Shown here piece after piece: positions 9,424 through 15,167 of a DNA stretch of 18,643 bases; within the stretch, counting starts at the first letter, position 1; each line of letters opens with the position of its first letter. Source of the DNA: Desulfobulbus sp. (GTDB lineage: Bacteria; Desulfobacterota; Desulfobulbia; Desulfobulbales; Desulfobulbaceae); NCBI GenBank assembly GCA_030600525.1, contig JAUVLX010000025.1:1-18643 (forward strand). The letters run 5' to 3'. A program made the translations under genes and the position numbers. The notes under the pieces are model-generated. The model was not told where the DNA came from. It saw only the letters and a list, made by a program, of their open reading frames with translations, and made no database searches.

Positions 9424-11382
9424 ATGTATGATGACAAGGAACTAAAAGAATACCGGGATCTACTTAAGACTCCTGATACATTTGAAGAAGGTTTTGACTG
9501 GAAAACCGTTGTTGGTGCGGTCTTCATCGGTTTTCTCATGATGCCCGGTTCCATGTACCTGCAACTGGTCATAGGGTCAGGGATTGGCCCTGCTGCGCGC
9601 TGGGTAACGATTATTCTTTTTGCTGAAATTGCTAAAAGAGCACATACCAACCTGCGGCAGCAGGAAATTTTCATCCTCTATTACATGGCCGGGGCAGCAT
9701 TGGCATCTCCTTTTCAAGGACTGCTGTGGAGCCAATATCTGGTACAGTCAGACGCAGCCAGGATGCTCGGAGTTGCTGAATTTATTCCCACCTGGATTGC
9801 GCCTGGTGCAGGCTCTGACTCCTTGCTCCAGCGAACCTTTCTCCACCGGGACTGGCTTATCCCCATCCTGCTCCTTGTCGGCTCACAGATCATCCAAAGG
9901 GTAGATCGTTTCGGCTTAGGGTATGCCCTGTACAGGATCACCTCAGATGTCGAAAAACTCCCTTTTCCCATGGCACCGGTCGGGGCACTGGGTACCATGG
10001 CCCTTGCCGAGTCTACTGAAGAAAAGAAAACAGGATGGAAATGGCGAGTCTTTTCCATTGGTGCGGTTATAGGTCTGGCCTTTGGCAGTATTTATGTTTT
10101 GCTCCCGGTCGTATCCGGCTTAATCTTTACCGAACCGATACGATTAATTCCTATCCCGTGGATTGAATTGACCAGGCATACCGAAGAACTTCTGCCTGCT
10201 GTGGCAACAGGTATCCAGTTGGATTTAGGGTTGGTCTTTCTCGGGATGGTACTCCCGTTCTGGGCCGTTATGGGTGGCATGATCGGGATAATTATCACGA
10301 TTTTCCTGAACCCAATCCTCTGGGACAAAGGTATCTTGCACCGCTGGCACCAGGGAATGGGTACAGTGGACACTATATTTGCCAATAATTTTGATTTTTA
10401 CATGAGCTTTGGTATTGGCCTGGGACTAGCTATAGGGGTTATTGGAATCTGGTCGGTGCTCCGCTCCTTTAGTAAAAGTGGACCGGAACGTGGGACACTC
10501 AAGGATCTCTTCAATCCGCCGGCAGGCAGAGGGGATATTAATTTCTGGATGTCCATCGGTATCTACGTTTGCTCCACCCTTTCCTACGTACTGCTTTGCA
10601 TGTGGCTGGTACCCAATTTCCCCTGGATTTTTTTCCTTGGCTACGGCTTTATCTACACACCGGTCATTTCCTACATCACTGCCAGGATGGAGGGTATTGC
10701 CGGCCAGTTTGTGAGCTTGCCACTTGTGCGGGAGGCAAGTTTTATTGCCGGTGCTAAATATTTCGGATACCAGGGGATTGAAATATGGTATGCCCCTATC
10801 CCTATCCATAATTACGGTGAAGCAACGGTCGGGTTCAGGGAAATAGAACTAACAGGCACCTCGTTGCGTGGAATCATCAAGGCAGAGCTGGTTGTTTTCC
10901 CGGTGGTCATGATCTCCAGCTTACTCTTTTCCCAGTTTATCTGGAGGCTGGCACCCATTCCCTCTGCAAGCTATCCTTACGCCCAAGAACTGTGGCATTT
11001 GCAAGCCTTGAATACACTTCTGATGCAGACCTCAACCCTGGAGGGAAACTCCCTCTTTTTTCAGGCACTCAAGGCATCTTATGTATTTTCAGGTCTGGGA
11101 TTGGGCCTGGTAATGTATATGATCCTCAGCCTGCTTGGTCTGCCTGTGCTGCTGATCTACGGAGTTGTCAGGGGACTTGGTCAATCAACCCCCCACGGGA
11201 TTATCCTGGAGGTTGCAGGAGCTTTACTGGGGCGTTACTATTTCCACAAACGCTATGGTTCCATGTGGCGACAATACGCACCAGTTCTACTGGCTGGCTT
11301 TGCCTGTGGCATGGGTTTGACAGGTATGTTTGCCATGGGATTTGCACTGATCCTCAAATCACTGAGTTACATGGCCTACTGA
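9424..11382 (+). CDS. OPT-like polytopic membrane protein, probable partner of the DUF6785-like protein
   Basis: This 652-aa membrane protein has a short charged cytoplasmic N-terminus (MYDDKELKEYRDLL) and about 14 or more hydrophobic helices. Features that suggest the oligopeptide transporter (OPT) superfamily and its DUF6785-type relatives are NLRQQEIFILYYMAG near the N-terminus and a stretch RITSDVEKLPFPMAPVGA before a charged loop, in which a helix ends in LPFPxxPxGA. A GAGSDSL segment and polar residues inside the helices are compatible with a carrier. It starts 42 bp after the previous gene with only a weak ribosome site, and is the last gene of the + strand cluster. A pair of adjacent, distantly related carriers suggests a heteromeric or duplicated transporter. 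OPT assignment is from remembered family patterns, so the family name is moderate and the substrate is unknown. Confidence 0.62.
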   Translation: MYDDKELKEYRDLLKTPDTFEEGFDWKTVVGAVFIGFLMMPGSMYLQLVIGSGIGPAARWVTIILFAEIAKRAHTNLRQQEIFILYYMAGAALASPFQGLLWSQYLVQSDAARMLGVAEFIPTWIAPGAGSDSLLQRTFLHRDWLIPILLLVGSQIIQRVDRFGLGYALYRITSDVEKLPFPMAPVGALGTMALAESTEEKKTGWKWRVFSIGAVIGLAFGSIYVLLPVVSGLIFTEPIRLIPIPWIELTRHTEELLPAVATGIQLDLGLVFLGMVLPFWAVMGGMIGIIITIFLNPILWDKGILHRWHQGMGTVDTIFANNFDFYMSFGIGLGLAIGVIGIWSVLRSFSKSGPERGTLKDLFNPPAGRGDINFWMSIGIYVCSTLSYVLLCMWLVPNFPWIFFLGYGFIYTPVISYITARMEGIAGQFVSLPLVREASFIAGAKYFGYQGIEIWYAPIPIHNYGEATVGFREIELTGTSLRGIIKAELVVFPVVMISSLLFSQFIWRLAPIPSASYPYAQELWHLQALNTLLMQTSTLEGNSLFFQALKASYVFSGLGLGLVMYMILSLLGLPVLLIYGVVRGLGQSTPHGIILEVAGALLGRYYFHKRYGSMWRQYAPVLLAGFACGMGLTGMFAMGFALILKSLSYMAY

Positions 11383-11413
11383 GAAGTTGAACAAGCCTTA
11401 TACTTCTTTAGTC

Positions 11414-11578
11414 GAACTATTCAGCAGCACCCCCACGGAGTCTGCGCTTACCTCTGCGCACGATCAGGCAGGAAAATAAAGCATTACTATAGTTACCCAT
11501 CCTGCTTGTACACATCTGGAGCACTGCAGAACAGTTACAGATCGAGGGTAAGGCGAGGTTATTTGTTGTTCGCTTCTA
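11414..11578 (+). repeat. Interspersed repeat, copy 1 (inverted relative to copy 2)
   Basis: The reverse complement of this segment aligns with 15001-15159 at roughly 90% identity, with about 15 substitutions and two single-base gaps counted by eye. Its core (11414-11537) is bounded by imperfect terminal inverted repeats: GAACTATTCAGCAG at the left and CTGCAGAACAGTTA at 11524-11537. Homology runs about 40 bp further right into a tail (ATCGAGGG... to about 11578). It begins 31 bp after the stop of the OPT-like gene. No coding capacity is present. It could be a non-autonomous mobile element (MITE-like) or a structured 3'-UTR element. Exact ends are uncertain by several bases. Confidence 0.85.
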
Positions 11579-11900
11579 AGTAACAAAATGGCATCAACTG
11601 CAAAGAACTAATTGAGATCCATGCGGTTTTATTTTTTCAAGTTTTTTAAAACCCGTTTATGCAAGTTACTTTTCAAATAGATGCCGGGGCCCCGGTTGTA
11701 CTGCTGAAGAGTTACCTTTAATCTTTCCATACAGGCGTATTATTGTGGGACTTATTAAAAGGCCATCACACTACACTTAAAAAGATATCTTATTTAAAAT
11801 AATGGAATACAGGGAAAAAAAGCGAAACAAGATTTCGAGGAAAGTTTTTTTGGGTGCGAAACCATACATTGGGTATAGCGAATACCTTAAAAAGGGTAAC

Positions 11901-11933
11901 GCTGTAGCGTAGATAAAAAATCTACGCTACAGC
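11901..11933 (-). terminator. Perfect 14-bp hairpin, possible terminator of the SPOR ATPase gene
   Basis: GCTGTAGCGTAGAT pairs perfectly with ATCTACGCTACAGC around an A5 loop (T5 on the minus strand). It lies only 7 bp past the minus-strand stop codon at 11941, where two TAA stops stand in tandem. On the minus strand the stem is followed by GTTACCCTTTTTAAGG, so the U-rich tract is short and delayed by seven bases. This is a plausible but imperfect intrinsic terminator; a 3'-end stabilising hairpin is the alternative. Confidence 0.5.
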
Positions 11934-11940
11934 ATCATTA

Positions 11941-13683
11941 TTAGTCCTCTGTTTTTTTCAAGGCATCATTGATAGAGACGGCATACGGGTGATGTTTACG
12001 TAAAAAAACCGGCATAATGTTGCGTTTTTGTCGAGCCTGTTCCATGGAATCGTAAATCCCGTAATAAACGAATAAAGTTGGCGGCGTCGATTTTTTTCGC
12101 AAAATGTAGAGTTGATCCTTAATGTCATGGTATTGATCCTGAACCAACATCCTTTTCAGGTTGCCCTCCGCATTGTTTGAGGTCAGCATCATCAGTTGAA
12201 TAGTATAGCCTCCACGGAAAGCCTCTGCCAACCAACCAGCACTTGCCCGGCGACGATCACGAAAAAGGAGCTCTCCGTCCCGACCTTTAAAAAATACCTT
12301 TTCTACAGGTTTCTCTACACGCTCTTGCACTGTTGCTTCTGGTGTTACCGAAGGGGGGGAAATATTTGAGGGAGAAGTATCAGGAGCTCGTTTTTTCCCA
12401 GCCGGCCGGACAATAATGACATTCGGTTGTTCTGGTTCCACCTTTTCCTGGTTAGCGATAGGGTTATTTTTTAAAGTAACCGGAGTATCAAGAGATTCAA
12501 TGATGAAGTCCTCTTCCAGCTCATTTTCTACATTTTCTACCGCAACGGGTTCAGGTACAGGCGGTACTACCAACTCAATTCCCCCATTCTCTGTCAGTTG
12601 CTTCTGCTGCTGTTCTCCTACAGGTACTGACACCTCTTCCACAGGCGGGTCAACAGCTGTCACACCGGATAACACTTCTATCACTTTTTCCTTTTCAGCA
12701 GGCGAGAACGGAGCAACCAATTCTGCCTGCTTTTCTCCTCCAGAAACCAACATTCCAATCACGACAACCAAGATAATTGCTGCCGCACCGGCACCGGCCA
12801 GCAACCTGTTTTCCAGGAAAAGAGTGACTGCACCTTCAAGTTTCTCAGTCACTCTCGTCAAGAGGTTAGTTGCATGCTCATCAGTATCATCTTCAACTGT
12901 AACATGATCCAAAAGCACCATGAACGATTTGACCGAAGAGGAATTCTGAAGTGACTCTTCGGCCAAGATATTGATCATCCGCATATTCCCTTGGGAAGAC
13001 GCATGAATCTTGGCAACAGCACCATCGGAAATAAAATCTTCGTGCTGGTCTAAAGAAAGCCCGGCTCCCTCCAGCCGATACATGAGGTATTCGCTGGTCT
13101 CTTCTTCGTCCAATGGCTCGAGATAATGCCCTGCATTGATATCCACATTGGCACAATAAATCGCCAGCTGTTCAAGGTTTGCATCAAGACCAGGACGACC
13201 GGCAAGAACAATACGCAGTACATCGCTTTCCTCTGCCTCACAGATGGATCGTACCAGTCGCTCTAGCGTTGCCAGAAAGAGCTTTTCCGCCTCATCGACG
13301 ATTATCAGCACCTTCTTATTCTGTTGGCGCCGCTTGTCCAGTAATCCATGCAATTCATGCACAAAGTTAACCGACTCGTGTCCGCCTGAAGGATGCATCC
13401 CAAGATCCAGACAAATGACACGTAACAGGTCATCAAAGGAGCCGATGGGATTATCAATATAGACAACATCATGGTTGCCGGGAACCTTGTTGGCAACAAT
13501 ACGGCAGACAAGGGTCTTACCTGACCCTTCACGCCCGATAAACTTGATCAAAGGTTTACCTACAATGACATCGCTGATTAAGGCCTTACAGACAATTTCT
13601 CTTTGACCGCCGGGATAGAAGATATCAACATCAGGTTCTTCTTTAAACGGCTCATAATGTAAATTAAAATGTTCCAGATACAT
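11941..13683 (-). CDS. ExeA/GspA-like AAA+ ATPase with transmembrane anchor and C-terminal SPOR domain
   Basis: This is a 580-aa protein. The N-terminus MYLEHFNLHYEPF followed by PD...FY is the hallmark of the ExeA/GspA/MshM ATPase family and fixes the start at 13683, although no good ribosome site precedes it. Walker A is GREGSGKT (50-57) and Walker B VLIIVDEAE (125-133). A transmembrane helix lies at about 293-313, followed by a Pro/Glu/Val-rich linker of about 170 residues, probably periplasmic. A SPOR-like domain (about 490-575, starting GGYTIQLM) follows, the fold that binds glycan strands stripped of stem peptides at septa. Related proteins (ExeA with peptidoglycan-binding domain; DamX-like SPOR proteins) act in assembling envelope machines through the cell wall or in division. 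No secretion or pilus genes are nearby. The neighbour aat is divergent and probably unrelated. Family calls are firm; the exact role is open. Confidence 0.85.
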   Translation of the reverse strand: MYLEHFNLHYEPFKEEPDVDIFYPGGQREIVCKALISDVIVGKPLIKFIGREGSGKTLVCRIVANKVPGNHDVVYIDNPIGSFDDLLRVICLDLGMHPSGGHESVNFVHELHGLLDKRRQQNKKVLIIVDEAEKLFLATLERLVRSICEAEESDVLRIVLAGRPGLDANLEQLAIYCANVDINAGHYLEPLDEEETSEYLMYRLEGAGLSLDQHEDFISDGAVAKIHASSQGNMRMINILAEESLQNSSSVKSFMVLLDHVTVEDDTDEHATNLLTRVTEKLEGAVTLFLENRLLAGAGAAAIILVVVIGMLVSGGEKQAELVAPFSPAEKEKVIEVLSGVTAVDPPVEEVSVPVGEQQQKQLTENGGIELVVPPVPEPVAVENVENELEEDFIIESLDTPVTLKNNPIANQEKVEPEQPNVIIVRPAGKKRAPDTSPSNISPPSVTPEATVQERVEKPVEKVFFKGRDGELLFRDRRRASAGWLAEAFRGGYTIQLMMLTSNNAEGNLKRMLVQDQYHDIKDQLYILRKKSTPPTLFVYYGIYDSMEQARQKRNIMPVFLRKHHPYAVSINDALKKTED

Positions 13684-13763
13684 GAGGAATATATATAAAA
13701 TGCTTTGTAAATTTAAGGAGAAAAAAGTAATCTCTTGTGCCTAACTTTATCACAAGTGAAACG

Positions 13764-13792
13764 ATTATCAATGACTTACCATCTACTGTAAA
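13764..13792 (-). promoter_or_regulatory. Sigma70-type promoter for the SPOR ATPase gene
   Basis: On the minus strand, TTTACA (five of six matches to TTGACA; plus-strand 13787-13792) is followed after exactly 17 bp by GATAAT (five of six matches to TATAAT; 13764-13769). The predicted start is near 13757, giving a 5' leader of about 70 nt before the ATG at 13683. Called by eye only. Confidence 0.6.
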
Positions 13793-13797
13793 CCTCT

Positions 13798-13829
13798 TTG
13801 TTACCACGAGTCACTCTTTTTGCTATTTT
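13798..13829 (+). promoter_or_regulatory. Weak promoter-like sequence toward aat
   Basis: TTGTTA (13798-13803) and an extended -10-like TGCTATTTT (13821-13829) on the plus strand could start a transcript near 13836 that runs into the terminator at 13953-13982 and possibly on to aat. The boxes match consensus poorly and the spacing to TATTTT is 20 bp, so this is a low-confidence call. Confidence 0.22.
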
Positions 13830-13916
13830 TCAGCAGTATTAGTTCCTCTTTCCCCTCTTTCAACTCCGGGCATACGACTTAAACAAACTGCTCTGGCAAG
13901 CGTAGGCAGGAGAAAA

Positions 13917-13928
13917 ATGAGGAAATAG
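13917..13928 (+). CDS. Possible leader mini-ORF (Met-Arg-Lys-stop)
   Basis: ATG AGG AAA TAG is preceded by AGGAG ending 4-5 nt upstream, a better ribosome site than most genes in this window have. It ends 25 nt before the 5' arm of the terminator upstream of aat. A translated leader here could couple ribosome position to terminator formation. It may also be chance: three codons carry no statistical weight. Confidence 0.2.
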   Translation: MRK

Positions 13929-13952
13929 CCGTACCTTCTCATCTCACCATTG

Positions 13953-13982
13953 AAAGGCAGGCCTTCGGGCTTACCTTTTTTA
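13953..13982 (+). terminator. Intrinsic terminator or attenuator with UUCG tetraloop upstream of aat
   Basis: The stem AAAGGCAGGCC / GGCTTACCTTT encloses a C(UUCG)G tetraloop at 13964-13967, with one C-A mismatch and one G-U pair, and runs into T6 (13976-13981) then AATTTT. Only the plus strand has the U tract. No plus-strand gene lies upstream within the intergenic region, so it either ends a short RNA or attenuates read-through into aat, whose start is about 118 bp downstream. A competing pairing of GGCAAGC (13895-13901) with GCTTACC (13969-13975) at six of seven bases is possible. Confidence 0.72.
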
Positions 13983-14099
13983 ATTTTATCAACTTCCTCG
14001 CTATTCTTAGGATGAAATTCCAATTATTCCAGGTATAGTTACCATCAAACATGCGGCTTCTTACAAACAAATACATGTGTATCAACTTCACCTTTATCC

Positions 14100-14780
14100 A
14101 TGCCAGTCTTTCGCCTTATAGATGACCTGATATTTCCTGCCACCGATCTAGCCGAACCAGACGGGCTCCTTGCCATTGGGGGCGATCTTTCACCGGAACG
14201 ATTGATTATGGCCTATACCGATGGCATCTTTCCCTGGTACGCTGAAGGAGAACCATTGCTCTGGTGGTCACCAGTCCCTCGGCTAGTCCTCTTCCCCGAA
14301 GAGTTTCACTTGCCTCGAAGTCTTCGTCGCACCATCAACAAAAACAAATTTAAAGTCACCGCAGATACAGCCTTTGCGGAGGTCATCGCCTCCTGCTCCC
14401 AGGCGAGTCATCGTGACCAGCAAGGGACCTGGATCACCGCCGCAATGCAGCAAGCCTATATCCAGCTCCATGAGCTCGGCTTTGCCCACTCTATTGAATG
14501 CTGGTATGAAGATACACTTGCCGGTGGCCTTTACGGTGTGTGTATAGACAACTTCTTTTTTGGCGAGTCCATGTTCACCAATGTTACAGATGCATCAAAG
14601 GTTGCACTGGCTACCTTGGCCAAGAAAGCACCCACCTTCAACATTGCCATCATTGACTGTCAAATGACCACGGAGCATCTTCTTCGTTTTGGAGCACGGG
14701 AAATTTCCAGAGAACAATTTCAAGAACAACTGGACACCCACATAGATACATGCAAGCCGCAAAAAAAATGGCGTCTGTAG
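14100..14780 (+). CDS. aat: Leucyl/phenylalanyl-tRNA--protein transferase
   Basis: Cytoplasmic enzyme of the bacterial N-degron pathway: it transfers Leu or Phe from aminoacyl-tRNA to the N-terminus of proteins that begin with Arg or Lys, marking them for ClpS/ClpAP. The 226-aa length is normal. Family motifs in order: GLLAIGGDLSPERLIMAY (23-40), GIFPW, LLWWSPVPR, TWITAAMQQAY then LHELGFAHSIE, GGLYGV, FFGESMF, DASK, DCQMTTEHL with RFGA, and a final SREQF helix. The ATG at 14100 gives the conventional start only a few residues before the conserved PATDLAEPDGLLAIGG block; the upstream ribosome site is weak. It stands alone, without clpS or clpA near. An upstream terminator-like hairpin may attenuate it. 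Its stop codon lies inside a hairpin that acts as a terminator on the opposite strand. Confidence 0.96.
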   Translation: MPVFRLIDDLIFPATDLAEPDGLLAIGGDLSPERLIMAYTDGIFPWYAEGEPLLWWSPVPRLVLFPEEFHLPRSLRRTINKNKFKVTADTAFAEVIASCSQASHRDQQGTWITAAMQQAYIQLHELGFAHSIECWYEDTLAGGLYGVCIDNFFFGESMFTNVTDASKVALATLAKKAPTFNIAIIDCQMTTEHLLRFGAREISREQFQEQLDTHIDTCKPQKKWRL

Positions 14781-14814
14781 AAGCAGGTAAGGAGGGAACC
14801 TGCAAACAGACGCC
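14761..14814 (-). terminator. Strong intrinsic terminator on the minus strand, overlapping the aat 3' end
   Basis: GGCGTCTGT (14770-14778) pairs with ACAGACGCC (14806-14814), and inside it GCAGGT (14783-14788) pairs with ACCTGC (14798-14803). Read on the minus strand, this 45-nt stem-loop is followed by one A and then eight U residues (complement of the A run at 14761-14768). The U tract falls inside the aat reading frame, and the aat TAG at 14778-14780 is within the stem. It would end transcripts from the RelA/SpoT gene or from the candidate small RNA. The plus-strand side has no U tract. Confidence 0.78.
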
Positions 14815-14930
14815 AATCAGGAAGGACATAATTACCATTTGAAGGGTGTTCAGGTCTTCAAATGATACTGATTGATCCTGCACTGGCATACAGTGACCAA
14901 CCATAAGCAGGTTGTTTTCTCCCTGCCATG
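14761..14930 (-). ncRNA. Candidate small RNA (or structured 3' UTR) between rel and aat
   Basis: The minus-strand sequence from about 14930 folds into successive hairpins: GCAGG/CCTGC near the 5' end; GGTTGGT CACTG TATGC CAGTG ... ATCAATC, whose outer arm needs two G-U pairs that exist only on the minus strand; a perfect 9-bp CATTTGAAG/CTTCAAATG (14836-14864); and then the terminator at 14761-14814. Promoter-like boxes precede it at 14937-14964. I do not recognise it as 6S, tmRNA, SRP or a known riboswitch. It could instead be the end of the RelA/SpoT mRNA. A minus-strand ORF of 84 codons covers part of it but has no supported start and no recognisable product. Confidence 0.4.
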
Positions 14931-14936
14931 ATTTTT

Positions 14937-14964
14937 ACATTAAGTACCACAACGTGCCTGTCAA
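14937..14964 (-). promoter_or_regulatory. Promoter-like boxes for the candidate minus-strand RNA
   Basis: On the minus strand a perfect TTGACA (plus-strand 14959-14964) is followed after 16 bp by TAATGT (14937-14942), or after 19 bp by TGTAAA (14934-14939). The -35 box is ideal and the -10 is weak. A start near 14930 would give an RNA of about 170 nt ending at the strong terminator. Confidence 0.42.
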
Positions 14965-15000
14965 GGCAAATTCTTCTCTACTCCACACATGTAAATATTC

Positions 15001-15159
15001 AACGAATAACAAATACCTTGCCTTAACCTCGATCTATAACTGTTCAGCAGTGCTCCAGATGCGTACAAGCAGGCTGGATAACTATAGTAATGCTATGTTT
15101 CCCTGCCTGATCGTGCGCAGAGGTAAGCGCAGACTCCGTGGGGTGCTGCTGAACAGTTA
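15001..15159 (-). repeat. Interspersed repeat, copy 2
   Basis: This is the inverted counterpart of 11414-11578. The core, 15037-15159 (123 bp), is bounded by perfect 14-bp terminal inverted repeats TAACTGTTCAGCAG and CTGCTGAACAGTTA, with the next six bases partly complementary as well. Homology continues into a tail to about 15001. Read on the minus strand it starts 8 bp after the RelA/SpoT stop codon and has the same orientation relative to that gene as copy 1 has to the OPT-like gene. The core could fold into a closed multi-arm structure: an inner CAGGCAGG/CCTGCTTG pairing is present in both copies. No target-site duplication is obvious. Confidence 0.85.
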
Positions 15160-15167
15160 CCCACACA

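Larger units (their letters stand above)
11383..11940. other. Convergent intergenic region, AT-rich, with repeat copy 1 and several palindromes
   Basis: This 558-bp stretch lies between the 3' ends of the OPT-like gene (+) and the SPOR ATPase gene (-), and no convincing gene was seen in it. It holds the repeat copy at 11414-11578, an isolated 14-nt sequence at 11701-11714 (CTGCTGAAGAGTTA) that matches the repeat end at 13 of 14 bases, a 12-bp perfect GC palindrome CCGGGGCCCCGG at 11684-11695 in otherwise AT-rich DNA, and the long hairpin at 11901-11933. I found no clear intrinsic terminator for the + strand operon. A stem AGAAGT/ACTTCT at 11382-11407 is too weak to call. Confidence 0.6.
13684..14099. 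other. Divergent regulatory region between the SPOR ATPase gene and aat
   Basis: These 416 bp separate two divergent genes. On the minus strand they hold a sigma70-type promoter for the ATPase gene (13764-13792). On the plus strand they hold a weak promoter-like pair (TTGTTA at 13798-13803; extended -10-like TGCTATTTT at 13821-13829), a three-codon ORF with a good Shine-Dalgarno at 13911-13928, and an intrinsic terminator at 13953-13982 that sits about 120 bp before aat. This order suggests either an attenuated aat leader or a short independent RNA. Confidence 0.5.
14781..15167. other. Convergent intergenic region between aat and the RelA/SpoT gene
   Basis: These 387 bp hold the minus-strand terminator and hairpins, the candidate small RNA with its promoter boxes, and repeat copy 2 directly next to the RelA/SpoT stop codon. 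I see no supported protein-coding gene and no plus-strand intrinsic terminator for aat. Confidence 0.6.

Noticed and set aside
11625..11653. Stem GGTTTTA/TAAAACC as a terminator for the + strand operon
   Set aside because: The stem is weak and A/T-rich, the loop is about 15 nt, and the T runs are inside the loop rather than after the stem.
13737..13928. GTG-started frame of 63 codons upstream of aat
   Set aside because: The purine-rich AAGGAG is 16 bases from the GTG, too far, the product has no recognisable features, and the frame overlaps the minus-strand promoter of the SPOR ATPase. Only its last three codons (the mini-ORF) have a good ribosome site.
14650..14904. Minus-strand frame of 84 codons between rel and aat
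   Set aside because: It is half antisense to aat, has no ribosome site at a normal distance, and runs through hairpins and the intrinsic terminator. A structured RNA explains the region better.
11414..15159. Composite transposon or insertion sequence reading of the repeat-flanked segment
   Set aside because: No transposase or integrase is present between or beside the repeats, and no target duplication was seen. The cargo includes the housekeeping gene aat.
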